Positions 32,201-42,027 of a stretch of 64,000 nt of DNA are shown piece by piece; the stretch's first letter is position 1; each line of letters starts with the position of its first letter. This DNA comes from Epibacterium sp. Ofav1-8 (GTDB lineage Bacteria; Pseudomonadota; Alphaproteobacteria; Rhodobacterales; Rhodobacteraceae). The position numbers were made by a program, and so were the translations under genes. A model generated the notes under the pieces. The model made no database searches. It saw only the letters and a list, made by a program, of their open reading frames with translations, and was not told the DNA's origin. The stretch is from the NCBI RefSeq assembly GCF_022348185.1, contig NZ_JAKRFD010000004.1, forward strand, positions 124,001 to 188,000, in the 5' to 3' direction.

Positions 32201-33598
32201 ATGTCGAACACCCGCACCGAAACCGACAGCTTTGGCCCGCTTGAGGTCCCTTCCGACAAATACTGGGGGGCACAGACTCAGCGTTCGATCATGAACTTCC
32301 CGATCGGCTGGGAAAAACAGCCCGTCGCCATCGTGCGCGCGCTGGGCGTGATCAAGAAAGCCTGCGCCATGGCCAACAAGGCCTCCGGCAAGCTGGATGC
32401 CAAAATCGGCGATGCGGTCATTCAGGCTGCCGGTGAGGTGATAGAAGGCAAGTTCGACGACAACTTCCCGCTGGTGGTCTGGCAGACTGGGTCCGGCACC
32501 CAGTCCAACATGAACTCCAACGAGGTGATCGCCAACCGCGCGATCGAGATCCTCGGCGGCGAGATCGGCTCCAAGGATCCGGTGCACCCGAACGACCACT
32601 GCAACATGGGGCAGTCCTCCAACGACACCTTCCCGACCGCAATGCACATCGCCACCGCGATGTCGGTGCGTGACGTGCTGGTGCCGGGCCTGACCAAGCT
32701 GGCCGAAGGGCTCGAGGCCAAAGCCGAGGAATTCAAAGACATCATCAAGATCGGCCGCACCCATACGCAGGACGCCACGCCGCTGACGCTCGGTCAGGAA
32801 TTTGGCGGCTACGCGCATCAGATCCGTCAGGGTCTGGCCCGTGTCGAGGCGGCAATGCCCGGCATCTATGAACTGGCACAGGGCGGCACCGCGGTTGGCA
32901 CCGGCCTCAACACCGTGGAAGGCTGGGGCGAGGAAGTCGCGGCAAACATGGCCGAAATCACCGGCCTGCCCTTTGTGACCGCGCCCAACAAGTTCGAATC
33001 CCTCGCCGCGCATGATGCGATGGTGTTCCTCTCCGGCGCCCTCGCGACCATCGCCGGCAGCTGCTACAAGATCGCCAACGACATCCGGTTCCTTGGATCC
33101 GGCCCGCGTTCCGGTCTGGGCGAGTTGATCCTGCCGGAGAACGAACCCGGCTCCTCGATCATGCCGGGCAAGGTGAACCCGACCCAGGCCGAGGCGCTCA
33201 CACAGGTGGCAGCTCATGTCATGGGCAACGACGCCGCGATCAAGTTCGCAGGCTCTCAGGGTCACTTTGAACTCAACGTCTATAACCCGATGATGTCCTA
33301 TAACCTGCTGCAGTCCATTCAGCTGTTGGGCGACGCGGCGGACAGCTTCACCGAGCGGATGCTGAACGGCATCCAGGCCAACGAGCCGCGCATCGAAAAG
33401 CTGATGAAGGAAAGCCTGATGCTGGTGACCGCCTTGGCCCCCACCATCGGCTATGACAACGCCACCACCGTTGCCAAGACCGCGCATAAGAACGGCACCA
33501 CCCTGAAGGAAGAGGCGATCAAACTCGGCTTTGTGGACGAGGAGACCTTTGACAAGGTTGTCCGCCCCGAGCAGATGATCGGCCCCAAGGCCAAGTGA
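32201..33598 (+). CDS. fumC: Class II fumarate hydratase
   Basis: Iron-independent fumarase interconverting fumarate and malate in the TCA cycle. The 465-residue homotetrameric enzyme has the lyase superfamily signature [11 protein letters not shown] (about residue 318), [14 protein letters not shown] and [11 protein letters not shown] blocks and [18 protein letters not shown]. The start [17 protein letters not shown] matches family N-termini. It overlaps the next small gene by one base, and shares its transcript with it. Confidence 0.97.
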   Translation: MSNTRTETDSFGPLEVPSDKYWGAQTQRSIMNFPIGWEKQPVAIVRALGVIKKACAMANKASGKLDAKIGDAVIQAAGEVIEGKFDDNFPLVVWQTGSGTQSNMNSNEVIANRAIEILGGEIGSKDPVHPNDHCNMGQSSNDTFPTAMHIATAMSVRDVLVPGLTKLAEGLEAKAEEFKDIIKIGRTHTQDATPLTLGQEFGGYAHQIRQGLARVEAAMPGIYELAQGGTAVGTGLNTVEGWGEEVAANMAEITGLPFVTAPNKFESLAAHDAMVFLSGALATIAGSCYKIANDIRFLGSGPRSGLGELILPENEPGSSIMPGKVNPTQAEALTQVAAHVMGNDAAIKFAGSQGHFELNVYNPMMSYNLLQSIQLLGDAADSFTERMLNGIQANEPRIEKLMKESLMLVTALAPTIGYDNATTVAKTAHKNGTTLKEEAIKLGFVDEETFDKVVRPEQMIGPKAK

Positions 33599-33774
33599 TG
33601 GCAAAGCCGGTCAACCTGAACCGGTTTCGGAAAGAAAAAGCGCGGGCCGAGAAAAAGGCCCGCGCGGATCAGAATGCTGTGAAATTTGGGCGCAGCAAAG
33701 CCGAAAAGGCCCGCGACAAGGCCGAACTGAGCCGCGACCAGGCCCGACAGGACGGCCATAAACTGGACGACTAA
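33598..33774 (+). CDS. DUF4169 family small basic protein
   Basis: A 58-residue, strongly charged helical protein ([20 protein letters not shown]...), rich in Lys, Arg and Ala and ending KLDD. It matches the DUF4169 family of unknown function, which in Rhodobacteraceae normally follows fumC. The ATG overlaps the fumC stop (TGATG), so it is translationally coupled. It may bind nucleic acid or be an assembly factor; neither is shown. Confidence 0.85.
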   Translation: MAKPVNLNRFRKEKARAEKKARADQNAVKFGRSKAEKARDKAELSRDQARQDGHKLDD

Positions 33775-33970
33775 GCGCGCATCGCCACAGGGGACGACAG
33801 CCTGACCGCTTTGCGTCTCTGCAACACCGCCTGCCGTTTCCCGCCGGAGTCGGTGCGGATTGTTCATCCTTTCTTTACCTTTGGCCCGATCAAACGCATA
33901 ATCTCTTCGCAAGAGGCCCCAAGGCCCACTCACTGTCGAGCAGCATCGGTTCCACGGAGGCATCACAGGC

Positions 33971-35065
33971 ATGCCCACATTTACCTACTTCGTCTACACG
34001 GCGGATGCGCTGGATTTTTCCGGCGGCACCGTGCGTCTGGACCCGAACTACGACACCGAAGAAGACCGCCGCGTTGTCACTCTGCAGGACAATGACGCCA
34101 CCCTCGACGGGGATTTCACCAGTGACGAAACCGGCGCCGACGGCAACCAGCGCGGCACCGTGTATGAGAGCGATGGCACCACCCTCGCCAATGTCGACGG
34201 CAGCTTTGTCTTCAACGACCGTATCTATGCCGAAAGCCAGCTGACGCTGACCGGCGACGACGGCAGTGAGATCCAGGTCTATGTGCTTGAAAGCGGAGGT
34301 GATTTCGTCGGCTACCTGCCGAGCGCCCCGCTGCTGCGCGATGTGGATTACAGCTATACCAGCCACAATGTCATCAATGATGACGAGCTGACCGGCTACT
34401 ATCGCTATCTCTATCCGCAATATGTCGGAGAGGATGCCACCGATCCTGGCGAATATTCCGAAATCGAAGGCGCCGTCGTGGTGTGTTTCACACCCAATTC
34501 GCAGGTCACCACCCCCAAGGGCCCCCAGCGCATCCGGACGCTTGCGGTGGGGGATTACGTGCTGACCCGTGATCGCGGCTACCAGCCGATCCGCTGGATC
34601 CACCGCCGCACCCTGTCGCGCCCCATGATCGCGGATCAGCCTCATCTGGCCCCCATCGTGTTCGAACGAAATGCGCTGGGGCCCGGATGCCCTCAGCGAC
34701 GGATGAAGGTCTCGCCACAGCACCGCATGCTGATCGAGAGCCACATGAGCGCATTGCTCTTTGCCGATAGCGCCATTCTCGCGCCGGCAAAGGGTCTGGT
34801 GAACGGGCGTTCCGTCTATCAGGATCAGAGCGGTGCACCGGTGACTTACGTGCATCTGCTGTTCGATCAGCACGAGGTGATCGAGGTCGACGGGCTGTTT
34901 TCAGAAAGCTACCATCCCGGCGAATGGGTACTGAGCGCGGCGGAGGACGCGGTGCGCCAGGAACTGTTCCAGATCTTTCCCGAGCTGGCGACCGATCTGC
35001 GCGCCTACGGGCCAACCTGCTACCCTGCGGTGAGCGTGCGCGAAGCCCGTTTGCTGCGGGCCTGA
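33971..35065 (+). CDS. Hint-domain protein with N-terminal beta-rich region
   Basis: A 364-residue protein with no obvious Sec signal. Residues 1-170 are Asp/Thr/Gly-rich and beta-like (MPTFTYFVYTADALDFSGGT...), a form typical of secreted adhesin-like modules in Roseobacter Hint proteins. The Hint domain occupies about 175-345: VVCFTPNSQVTTPKGPQRIR, LAVGDYVLTRDRG, QPIRWIHRR, KVSPQHRMLIESHM, VTYVHLLFDQHEVIEV. The C-terminal part resembles that of the Hint gene at 10731. It sits between DUF4169 and a ribbon-helix-helix gene, an insertion relative to the usual fumC neighbourhood. Confidence 0.85.
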   Translation: MPTFTYFVYTADALDFSGGTVRLDPNYDTEEDRRVVTLQDNDATLDGDFTSDETGADGNQRGTVYESDGTTLANVDGSFVFNDRIYAESQLTLTGDDGSEIQVYVLESGGDFVGYLPSAPLLRDVDYSYTSHNVINDDELTGYYRYLYPQYVGEDATDPGEYSEIEGAVVVCFTPNSQVTTPKGPQRIRTLAVGDYVLTRDRGYQPIRWIHRRTLSRPMIADQPHLAPIVFERNALGPGCPQRRMKVSPQHRMLIESHMSALLFADSAILAPAKGLVNGRSVYQDQSGAPVTYVHLLFDQHEVIEVDGLFSESYHPGEWVLSAAEDAVRQELFQIFPELATDLRAYGPTCYPAVSVREARLLRA

Positions 35066-35068
35066 CCC

Positions 35069-35299
35069 ATGATTGGCGAGCGCCCGAAGAAACGCTCTTT
35101 GACCCTGCGGGGCCATCGCACCTCGGTCTCGCTGGAGGATGCTTTCTGGGCTGAATTCCGACGCCTTGCCGCAACAGAGGGGCGCGCCATCAATGAACTG
35201 GCCGCCGACATTGACGAACAGCGCGGCACCGATTGCGGTCTGGCCTCTGCTATTCGCCTCTATGTGCTCATGGCGCTGAAGGCCGAGGCTGACAGCTAA
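35069..35299 (+). CDS. Ribbon-helix-helix domain protein
   Basis: A 76-residue protein of the ribbon-helix-helix (RHH) type: SLTLRGHRTSVSLEDAFWAE supplies the N-terminal strand and helix, then RLAATEGRAINELAADID, a helix-turn-helix part. In the group it normally follows fumC-DUF4169; here it starts 3 bases after the Hint gene. It probably binds DNA as a dimer. The last 4 bases overlap the convergent P450 gene. Confidence 0.8.
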   Translation: MIGERPKKRSLTLRGHRTSVSLEDAFWAEFRRLAATEGRAINELAADIDEQRGTDCGLASAIRLYVLMALKAEADS

Positions 35300-36654
35300 C
35301 GCTCTGTGAGACGCAGCCAGATCCCATTGCGCGAGCGCACTGTCAGATGGGCCACGGGCTGCGGGTCACGCCCCTCCACGCGCTCAACGCGAAAACGGTG
35401 CAGCAGCTGGGCGAGGATCAAGACGCCCTCAACCATCGCAAATCCTGCGCCTGTGCAGACCCGTGCCCCGGCTGAGAATGGCATATAGGCGTTCCGCGCG
35501 CAGGTCTTGCCATTCTCGGTCTGCCAGCGACCGGGATCAAAGTCATCCGGTCGCTCCCACAGCCGTTCGTGCCGGTGCAGGTGCCACGGGCTCAGCACCA
35601 TTTGCGATCCTTTTGGCACCTCACGGTCACGGAACCTCTCCGGGCATTGCGCTTCACGCACCATCATCGGCACCGGCGGATAGAGGCGCAGTGTCTCGCG
35701 AAACACATCCCGCGTCAGGCGCAACCGAGACACCGCCGCAAAATCCCCAGTGCCGTGTTCCGCGACCTCTGCCGCCAGCTTGTCCTGCCACTCTGGATAA
35801 AGTGCCATCAAATAGAGCGCCCACCCCAGCGCCGACGCACTGGTTTCATGCCCCGCCAAAAAGAAGATCGCCACCTGATCGACCATTTCCTCGGCATCAA
35901 AACCAGCGCCCGTGTCCGGGTCACGCGTCGTCATGATCTTGGTGGCGAGGTCATCAGGGGCGGTTCCGGCCTCGATCTCGGCCAGACGCGCGTGTGTCAG
36001 ATCAGAGATCAGGCGGCGAATGTGGGCGGCATTTGTGCGCGTGCCTTTCGGATAGAAACGCGGCATCCAGCGCGGCACGGGCACAAAGGCCGCAAGATTA
36101 AGGATCGGTTGCGCCTGCTGGTAGGCGCGAAAGCGGGCAAAGACCTCAGAAGCCACCTCATGTTCGATCGGGATGGAAAACAGGGTGCGAAAGATCACAT
36201 CTGCCGCAATATGCGAGGTCTCGGCCTCAATCTCCAGCGGGGTGCCATCCGCGCGTGGCAACAGGCGCGCAACACCTGCCTCGGCTGCGGCATGCATCGC
36301 GGGAAACGTCTCGCGCAGCCGCCCGCCTTCGAATGCCGGATCAATGATGCGCCGCTGCCGTTTCCATGTTTCGCCATTGGTCAGAAAGACGGAGTTTCCC
36401 AAAAGCGGCCTCAGCCCCTCGCCCACGCGATCAGATTTGGGAAAATCATCCGGGCGCTGTTTCAACAGGACATCCAGAAGCTCCGGCTGGTTCACCAGAA
36501 AGGAGCGAAAGAACGGTGTGCGAAACTCAGCCATCCACGCGCGATAAAGCCGCTGCGGCTGGGCCGACAGGATATCGGCGCGAAACAGCTTCAGATACCG
36601 CCAGAGCGAGACTTTGTCCGGACGCGCCGGAGGTTTGGGGGGCAGCACGCTCAT
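35296..36654 (-). CDS. Cytochrome P450
   Basis: A 452-residue haem-thiolate monooxygenase. Hallmarks: I-helix AIFFLAGHETSASALGWALY, K-helix ETLR (ExxR), and the haem-binding FSAGARVCTGAGFAMVEG with axial Cys400. Soluble type without a membrane anchor or fused reductase; electron partners must come from elsewhere. The start overlaps by 4 bases the end of the serine-hydrolase gene transcribed before it, so they form an operon. The substrate is not predictable; the lipid-related hydrolase partner suggests a hydrophobic compound. Confidence 0.94.
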   Translation of the reverse strand: MSVLPPKPPARPDKVSLWRYLKLFRADILSAQPQRLYRAWMAEFRTPFFRSFLVNQPELLDVLLKQRPDDFPKSDRVGEGLRPLLGNSVFLTNGETWKRQRRIIDPAFEGGRLRETFPAMHAAAEAGVARLLPRADGTPLEIEAETSHIAADVIFRTLFSIPIEHEVASEVFARFRAYQQAQPILNLAAFVPVPRWMPRFYPKGTRTNAAHIRRLISDLTHARLAEIEAGTAPDDLATKIMTTRDPDTGAGFDAEEMVDQVAIFFLAGHETSASALGWALYLMALYPEWQDKLAAEVAEHGTGDFAAVSRLRLTRDVFRETLRLYPPVPMMVREAQCPERFRDREVPKGSQMVLSPWHLHRHERLWERPDDFDPGRWQTENGKTCARNAYMPFSAGARVCTGAGFAMVEGVLILAQLLHRFRVERVEGRDPQPVAHLTVRSRNGIWLRLTER

Positions 36655-37898
36655 CTTTCACTCATGGAGCGATACCCGCTCACAGGGTCTGCCAGTCGTG
36701 ACCGGGAATGCCCCCGGTCGCGCAACCTCTCTCCAAGGGTCAAAGGTCCGGCGGTGATGCGAAAATAGTCGTAATCCTTGGGCTGGTCGAACGCGCAGAG
36801 ATATTGGAAATGCAGCCGAAAATAGCGCCGTTTCAACGCCTTCCAGCGCGCGGGACTAAGCGTCTGGGTGAAGGCTGCAGAAAACACGATGGGCCAACGC
36901 TGCGCCTGTGTGGCGACGCCCGTCACCGCAACGGGATCACAAAGCGCAAAGGCGCAGCCGTCGCCGGGGGCGGTGACATCATACCAGGGGATCAATTCCT
37001 GCTCTGACATCTCTTGCAGATCCCGGCGCAGGCGCGTGGCACGCGGCAGGAAGGAGACCATTGGCACCACCTGCCCCAGCGTGAGGAAACTCAGGGCGGG
37101 GCGTTCCTCCGGCAGGCCCGCGTGCAGAAGATCCGCCAGCACAGAGACGCCGATATGCGCCCCCGACGAATGCCCTACAACCAGAACCTCATCCACCGCG
37201 TTCTCTTCCAGTGCGGCGTGAATGGCAGCGGTGAACGCCTGCATGCGGGCCTCAAGCTCCGCCGGAAGAGCGCCGCGCTGGCCCGCAGAATAGGCGTAGT
37301 CATGCATCAGATAATAAACAAAGAGCTTATTGTCGCGGGATTTGAACGCCATCAAAAGCGCCACAGCCGCCCCTGCGCCTGCGACGATCTGCGCGGCGCG
37401 CAGTACCAATTCCGGCATCGCCACAAGCCCCGCCAGAACCCCTAGCCCAGATGCCACCCCAACCCCGAGCAGCGCCGCAAGTCCCGCCTGAAGCAGCAAA
37501 ATCACCACCGGATAAAGCGCGGCGATTACCGGTCCTTTGCGCAAATGCATCAGTCGCCACAAGGCACCGGAGCCGATGTAAATCCAGGCCGTACGCAGAA
37601 GTTGCCAATAGGTGGCAACAATCGAGCTGTTCATGCTGTGTTTGACGAGATCCGACCAGACCAGAACCTCCATATCCGTCTCGACCCGCGCGCCCTCAAT
37701 CTCGGCCGAGACATGCCAGCCAAATGGCCCCCCGGTCGTCTTCGGGCTGAGCGATAGTGCATAGCCGGAAATCTGCGCCTGTTCTGCGCCCTCGCTGCGA
37801 TAAAGCTCGCGGTACCGGCGCGGGTGGAACGGATCATAGCCCGGAATGTAGAACACCCGACGCCGGCGCACCGGTCTTGTGCTGGAGTTGCTGCTCAT
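36651..37898 (-). CDS. Membrane-anchored alpha/beta-hydrolase-like protein
   Basis: A 415-residue protein with a probable alpha/beta-hydrolase fold: nucleophile elbow VVGHSSGAHIG (Ser244), preceded by VFYIPGYDPFHPRRY, a lipase-like oxyanion segment (residues 15-29). Two hydrophobic blocks (about 123-160 and 165-185) interrupt the fold and should anchor it in the membrane. It is the first gene of a pair with the P450, overlapping by 4 bases. I do not know its family; an esterase or lipase on a membrane lipid is inference from the motifs. Confidence 0.75.
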   Translation of the reverse strand: MSSNSSTRPVRRRRVFYIPGYDPFHPRRYRELYRSEGAEQAQISGYALSLSPKTTGGPFGWHVSAEIEGARVETDMEVLVWSDLVKHSMNSSIVATYWQLLRTAWIYIGSGALWRLMHLRKGPVIAALYPVVILLLQAGLAALLGVGVASGLGVLAGLVAMPELVLRAAQIVAGAGAAVALLMAFKSRDNKLFVYYLMHDYAYSAGQRGALPAELEARMQAFTAAIHAALEENAVDEVLVVGHSSGAHIGVSVLADLLHAGLPEERPALSFLTLGQVVPMVSFLPRATRLRRDLQEMSEQELIPWYDVTAPGDGCAFALCDPVAVTGVATQAQRWPIVFSAAFTQTLSPARWKALKRRYFRLHFQYLCAFDQPKDYDYFRITAGPLTLGERLRDRGHSRSRLADPVSGYRSMSER

Positions 37899-37978
37899 GC
37901 CCGATCTTCTTGCCCCGATCTTTTGACCATGAGCCTAGCGCAGCTTTACGCGCAGCGTAAGACGGTGCGTGCAGCGGA

Positions 37979-38731
37979 TCAGCCGAGCGTGGCAAGCGCG
38001 GGGAAGGTTTCCAGCAGCCAGAACGAGAAGCTGGTGAACAATCCCGTCACCAGCATAAATCCAACAAACAACAGCAACCCGCCCATCAGTTTCTCGATCA
38101 ATCCCATGTGACGTTTGATCCGGTTCATCAGCACCATGGAGCGGTTGAGGAATACCGCAGCCAGCAGAAACGGCACCCCAAGCCCCAACGCATAGACGCC
38201 GAGCAGGATCGTCCCCCGGCTGACCGAGGCCTCGGAGGCCGCCAGCGACAGGATCGCGCCAAGTTGCGGGCCGATACAGGGCGTCCAGCCAAAGGCAAAA
38301 GCCAGCCCCAGAACATAGGCACCAAGCGCCGAACCGCCGGATTCCCCGGTCTCCATCCGGGCCTCACGATCCAGGAGCGGGATACGGAACACCGACAGGA
38401 AATGCAGCCCGAACACGATCACAACGACGCCCGAGGCTTTGGCGAAAAGCTCCTGATTTTGCAGCACAAATGCCCCAAACGCAGAGGCCGTGAAGCCCAG
38501 GAGCAGGAACACCGTCGACAGCCCCATGACAAAGAACACCGCCGCCAGAATCGCCTTGCGCCGCGCCGCCGCCGTGCCCTGGATCTCGCCGATGGTGACA
38601 CCGCTCATATAGGCCAGATAGGGCGGCACTATCGGCAGCACGCAGGGGCTCAGAAAGCTGATGATGCCCCCGACAAGGGCCACGAACATGGCGGGCAGAA
38701 GGCTCGCGTCGATGATCTCGATTCCAAACAT
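37979..38731 (-). CDS. ccdA: CcdA-family cytochrome c biogenesis protein
   Basis: A 250-residue six-helix membrane protein that carries reductant from cytosolic thioredoxin to the periplasm. The conserved cysteine motifs are in FLSPCVLPIVPPYLAYMSG (helix 1) and FGWTPCIGPQLGAIL (helix 4). The start MFGIEIIDASLL gives family length; upstream in-frame sequence belongs to a divergent tusA gene region. It lies back to back with tusA (95 bases), a natural sulfur/redox neighbour. Confidence 0.92.
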   Translation of the reverse strand: MFGIEIIDASLLPAMFVALVGGIISFLSPCVLPIVPPYLAYMSGVTIGEIQGTAAARRKAILAAVFFVMGLSTVFLLLGFTASAFGAFVLQNQELFAKASGVVVIVFGLHFLSVFRIPLLDREARMETGESGGSALGAYVLGLAFAFGWTPCIGPQLGAILSLAASEASVSRGTILLGVYALGLGVPFLLAAVFLNRSMVLMNRIKRHMGLIEKLMGGLLLFVGFMLVTGLFTSFSFWLLETFPALATLG

Positions 38732-38825
38732 AGCGCCTGCATAGTCGAAGCCATTCGCGGCGTCACCTGCACGGCTTGTCACATCCTTGTGGACAGGCTG
38801 TAACACGCGGCTTATCTCGGAAGGC

Positions 38826-39062
38826 ATGACAGATTTTGACGCCACGCTGGACGCCATCGGCCTCCTCTGCCCGCTGCCCGTTTTAAAAGCCCGCAAACGC
38901 CTGGAGCCCCTGGCAAAGGGGGGTGTCTTGCGCATTCTGGCCGATGATCCGGCGGCGATCGTCGATGTGCCGCATTTCTGCACCGAGGCCGGGCATGGGT
39001 TTCTGGGCATGGAAGACGCCGGCGCGCACCAGATCTATCTGATCCGCAAGGGCGCAGACTGA
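38826..39062 (+). CDS. TusA-family sulfur carrier
   Basis: A 78-residue sulfur-transfer protein of the TusA/SirA fold. The active cysteine is in GLLCPLPVLKARKRLEPL, the CPxP motif. The family passes persulfide sulfur in tRNA thiolation, molybdenum cofactor synthesis or sulfur oxidation. The start MTDFDATLDA has a GGAAGG stretch nearby. It is divergent from ccdA and convergent with rne, with a hairpin after its stop. Confidence 0.88.
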   Translation: MTDFDATLDAIGLLCPLPVLKARKRLEPLAKGGVLRILADDPAAIVDVPHFCTEAGHGFLGMEDAGAHQIYLIRKGAD

Positions 39063-39124
39063 CACGGGCCAGTCCCGCTGCCGCAGATCCCTGTCCGCGC
39101 CGCTGTATGCCCCCCCTGAAATGA

Positions 39125-39160
39125 AAAAGGCGACCCGCTGAGGGCCGCCTTTTGTGTTTT
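39125..39160. terminator. Terminator between tusA-like gene and rne
   Basis: AAAAGGCGACCC (39125-39136) pairs with GGGCCGCCTTTT (39142-39153), with one mismatch. The A and T runs at both ends fit a bidirectional terminator for the convergent pair. Confidence 0.6.
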
Positions 39161-39171
39161 GTCCTCTGGTC

Positions 39172-42027
39172 TTAGCGACCGACCGACCACCAGCCGCGCC
39201 GCTTGGGCTTTGCAGGCTGTTCCGGCTCGGACTCCGCTGTCACAAGCTCCGGCTCGGGTTCGGGCTCTGGCGCGCTCTCCTCGGTCGGGGCCTCTTCGAC
39301 AGGTGCCTCAACAGGGGCGTCTTCCGTCGGTTGCGCCGCAGCAGGAGCCTCCTCGCCGGTCGTCTCGGGTTCAGACGCCGCCTGTTCCGCTTCTGGCTGA
39401 GGCGTGTCAGCCTCTGCCTCAGCGACGACGGGCGCGGCATCTTCCGCCGCCGGTGCGGGGGCTGCCTCGGGGGTATCGGCTTCCGGCGCATCCACGTCGG
39501 CGGCCTCCGTGACCACATCGGCAGCGGCCTCGACCGCGGCGGGTTCTGCACCCGCTTCAGCCGCTTCGGATGCGTCGCTTTCGGCGGGGGTTTCCGCCTC
39601 TGTCACCTGCTCCGTATCCGCCTTTTTGCGCGAGCGGCTGCGGGTCCGGGTCCGGGTTCTCTTCTTCTTAGGCTCCGCCTCGGCGTCGCCCTCAGCCTCC
39701 GCTGCGGGCTCTGCGCTGGCGTCAGTTTTCGCCTCTGCGTCCTGAGCGGTCTCGGCCTCTTTGGTCTCCTCAGGTGCCGCAGCCTCGGACGCGGTATTGC
39801 CACCGTTGTCCTGACCGTTCTCACCATTGCCGGACTTCTTGCGGCGACGGCGACGACGCTTGCGCTTGGGTTTGCTTTCGCCTTCGGTCTCCTCGGCCTC
39901 AACGGGGGCCGGAGCCTCCTCGACGACCGCTTCGGCAACCTCTTCCACCGCGTCGATCTGATCCATGATGGAGGCGTCGACCGACACCACCGGGCTGGTC
40001 ACCGCAGGAATGGCGCGCGAGGCGGTCTTGAACTTCTCAAGCGAGAAATCGGGGCTGACCAGCGTCACATCGCCTTCGATACGCACCGACAGACCATAGC
40101 GCGCCTCGATCTGCGCGATATGCTCGCGCTTCTGGTTCATCAGGTAGTTGGCGATGTCCACCGGGCATTTCACCAGCACCTCGCGAGAGCGACGGCGGGT
40201 GCCCTCTTCCTCGATCTGGCGCAGGATCGACAGCGCCATGCTGTCATCCGAGCGGATCAGGCCAGTGCCATGGCAATGCGGGCACGGCGCGGTGGTTGCC
40301 TCGATCATGCCGGGGCGCAGACGCTGACGCGACATTTCCAGCAAACCAAAGCCGGAGATACGGCCGACCTGAATGCGGGCACGGTCGGTCTTCAGCTTGT
40401 CTTTCAGCTTCTTCTCGACGGCGGCGTTGTTCTTGCGCTCGTCCATGTCGATAAAGTCGATGACGATCAGACCGGCAAGGTCGCGCAGACGCAGCTGGCG
40501 CGCCACCTCTTCGGCGGCCTCCAGGTTGGTCTTGAGCGCGGTTTCCTCGATCGAGGCTTCCTTGGTCGCCCGGCCCGAGTTCACGTCGATCGCCACCAGC
40601 GCTTCGGTCACGCCGATCACGATATAGCCACCGGATTTCAGCTGCACGGTCGGATTGAACATGCCGCCGAGGTAGCTCTCCACCTGATAGCGCGCAAAGA
40701 GCGGCAGCTGATCCTGGTAGTTTTTCACGTTCTTGGCGTGGGACGGCATGATCATCTTCATGAAGTCCTTGGCGATGCGGTAGCCGCGTTCGCCCTCGAC
40801 CAGAACCTCGTCGATCTCGCGGTTATACAGATCGCGGATCGAGCGTTTGATCAGGTCGCCTTCTTCGTAGATCTTCGCCGGTGCGATGGATTTCAGCGTC
40901 AGTTCGCGGATCTGCTCCCACATACGCTGCAGGTATTCATAGTCGCGCTTGATCTCCGCCTTGGTGCGTTTTGCCCCGGCGGTGCGCACGATGAGGCCCG
41001 CGCCGGTCGGCACGTCCAGTTCCGCCGCGATGTCCTTCAGCTTCTTGCGGTCCGCCGCATTGGTGATCTTGCGGGAAATGCCGCCACCGCGCGCGGTGTT
41101 GGGCATCAGCACGCAATAGCGACCGGCCAGCGACAAATAGGTGGTCAGCGCCGCCCCCTTGTTGCCGCGCTCTTCCTTGACGACCTGCACCAGCAGGACC
41201 TGACGCACCTTGATGACTTCCTGGATCTTGTAGCGCTTCGGGCGCGGCTTGCGCGGCGGGCGAATGTCTTCCTGGTCATCGTCGTCGGCCACCGACTCGA
41301 TGCTGTCATCCCTGTCGGCCGCGTCAGAGGCTTTGTCCTCGGTCGCGTCGTCCCTGGCCGCCGGCGCCGTGTCGTCATCCTGGACGTCCTCAGCGGGCGC
41401 GGCCTCTGCGGATACGCCTTCGTCAGCGGCATCATCGACGTCAGCCTCGGCCGCCGGGGCGGTCTCGGCGCTGTCGTCCCCCTTGGGCTCCTCCACGGGG
41501 GTTTCGGCGACGGTTTCCATCGGCGAGGTCGCTTCCGGCACCTCGGCAAGATCGACCTCTTCCTCGGTCAGGTCGATGGTCTCCATGCCGGAGATTTCGC
41601 CATTGGCGGCGGCGACGTCCTTGGTTTCCACCGCATCCGACGTCTTGGCCTTCTCGGCGCGGGTCTTGCTGCGCGAGCGGGTGCGTTTCTTGGGCTTGGG
41701 GTCTTCGTCTTCCTCGTCCCGTGCGCGCTGTGCCTCGGCATAGGCGCGCTCCTCCTCCATCAGGGCCTCACGGTCCGCAACGGGGATTTGGTAGTAGTCC
41801 GGGTGAATTTCGGAAAACGCAAGGAAACCGTGGCGGTTGCCGCCATAGTCCACAAATGCCGCCTGCAACGACGGTTCGACGCGGGTTACCTTTGCGAGGT
41901 AGATATTGCCAGCAAGCTGGCGTTTGTTTTCAGACTCAAAGTCAAATTCCTCAACTTTGTTTCCATCCACCACCACGACGCGGGTTTCTTCCGCGTGGGT
42001 GGCGTCGATCAGCATTTTCTTCGCCAT
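39172..42027 (-). CDS. rne: Ribonuclease E
   Basis: Endoribonuclease at the heart of RNA turnover and the degradosome. 951 residues. N-terminal half: MAKKMLIDATHAEETRVVVV start, S1 RNA-binding domain (VTRVEPSLQAAFVDYG), a long acidic Ala/Glu insertion between about residues 105 and 270 that interrupts the S1/5'-sensor region, then the RNase E/G catalytic core with LLLV... GGYIVIGVTEALVAIDVNSG and the zinc-link PCPHCHGTG. The C-terminal third is disordered, rich in Glu/Ala/Pro, with basic patches (KRKRRRRRRKKSG) typical of scaffold regions. An AAGGA site fits the start. Confidence 0.95.
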   Translation of the reverse strand: MAKKMLIDATHAEETRVVVVDGNKVEEFDFESENKRQLAGNIYLAKVTRVEPSLQAAFVDYGGNRHGFLAFSEIHPDYYQIPVADREALMEEERAYAEAQRARDEEDEDPKPKKRTRSRSKTRAEKAKTSDAVETKDVAAANGEISGMETIDLTEEEVDLAEVPEATSPMETVAETPVEEPKGDDSAETAPAAEADVDDAADEGVSAEAAPAEDVQDDDTAPAARDDATEDKASDAADRDDSIESVADDDDQEDIRPPRKPRPKRYKIQEVIKVRQVLLVQVVKEERGNKGAALTTYLSLAGRYCVLMPNTARGGGISRKITNAADRKKLKDIAAELDVPTGAGLIVRTAGAKRTKAEIKRDYEYLQRMWEQIRELTLKSIAPAKIYEEGDLIKRSIRDLYNREIDEVLVEGERGYRIAKDFMKMIMPSHAKNVKNYQDQLPLFARYQVESYLGGMFNPTVQLKSGGYIVIGVTEALVAIDVNSGRATKEASIEETALKTNLEAAEEVARQLRLRDLAGLIVIDFIDMDERKNNAAVEKKLKDKLKTDRARIQVGRISGFGLLEMSRQRLRPGMIEATTAPCPHCHGTGLIRSDDSMALSILRQIEEEGTRRRSREVLVKCPVDIANYLMNQKREHIAQIEARYGLSVRIEGDVTLVSPDFSLEKFKTASRAIPAVTSPVVSVDASIMDQIDAVEEVAEAVVEEAPAPVEAEETEGESKPKRKRRRRRRKKSGNGENGQDNGGNTASEAAAPEETKEAETAQDAEAKTDASAEPAAEAEGDAEAEPKKKRTRTRTRSRSRKKADTEQVTEAETPAESDASEAAEAGAEPAAVEAAADVVTEAADVDAPEADTPEAAPAPAAEDAAPVVAEAEADTPQPEAEQAASEPETTGEEAPAAAQPTEDAPVEAPVEEAPTEESAPEPEPEPELVTAESEPEQPAKPKRRGWWSVGR

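Noticed and set aside
34500-35174. Arg-rich minus-strand frame over the Hint gene
   Set aside because: No homology features and opposite to a clear Hint domain.
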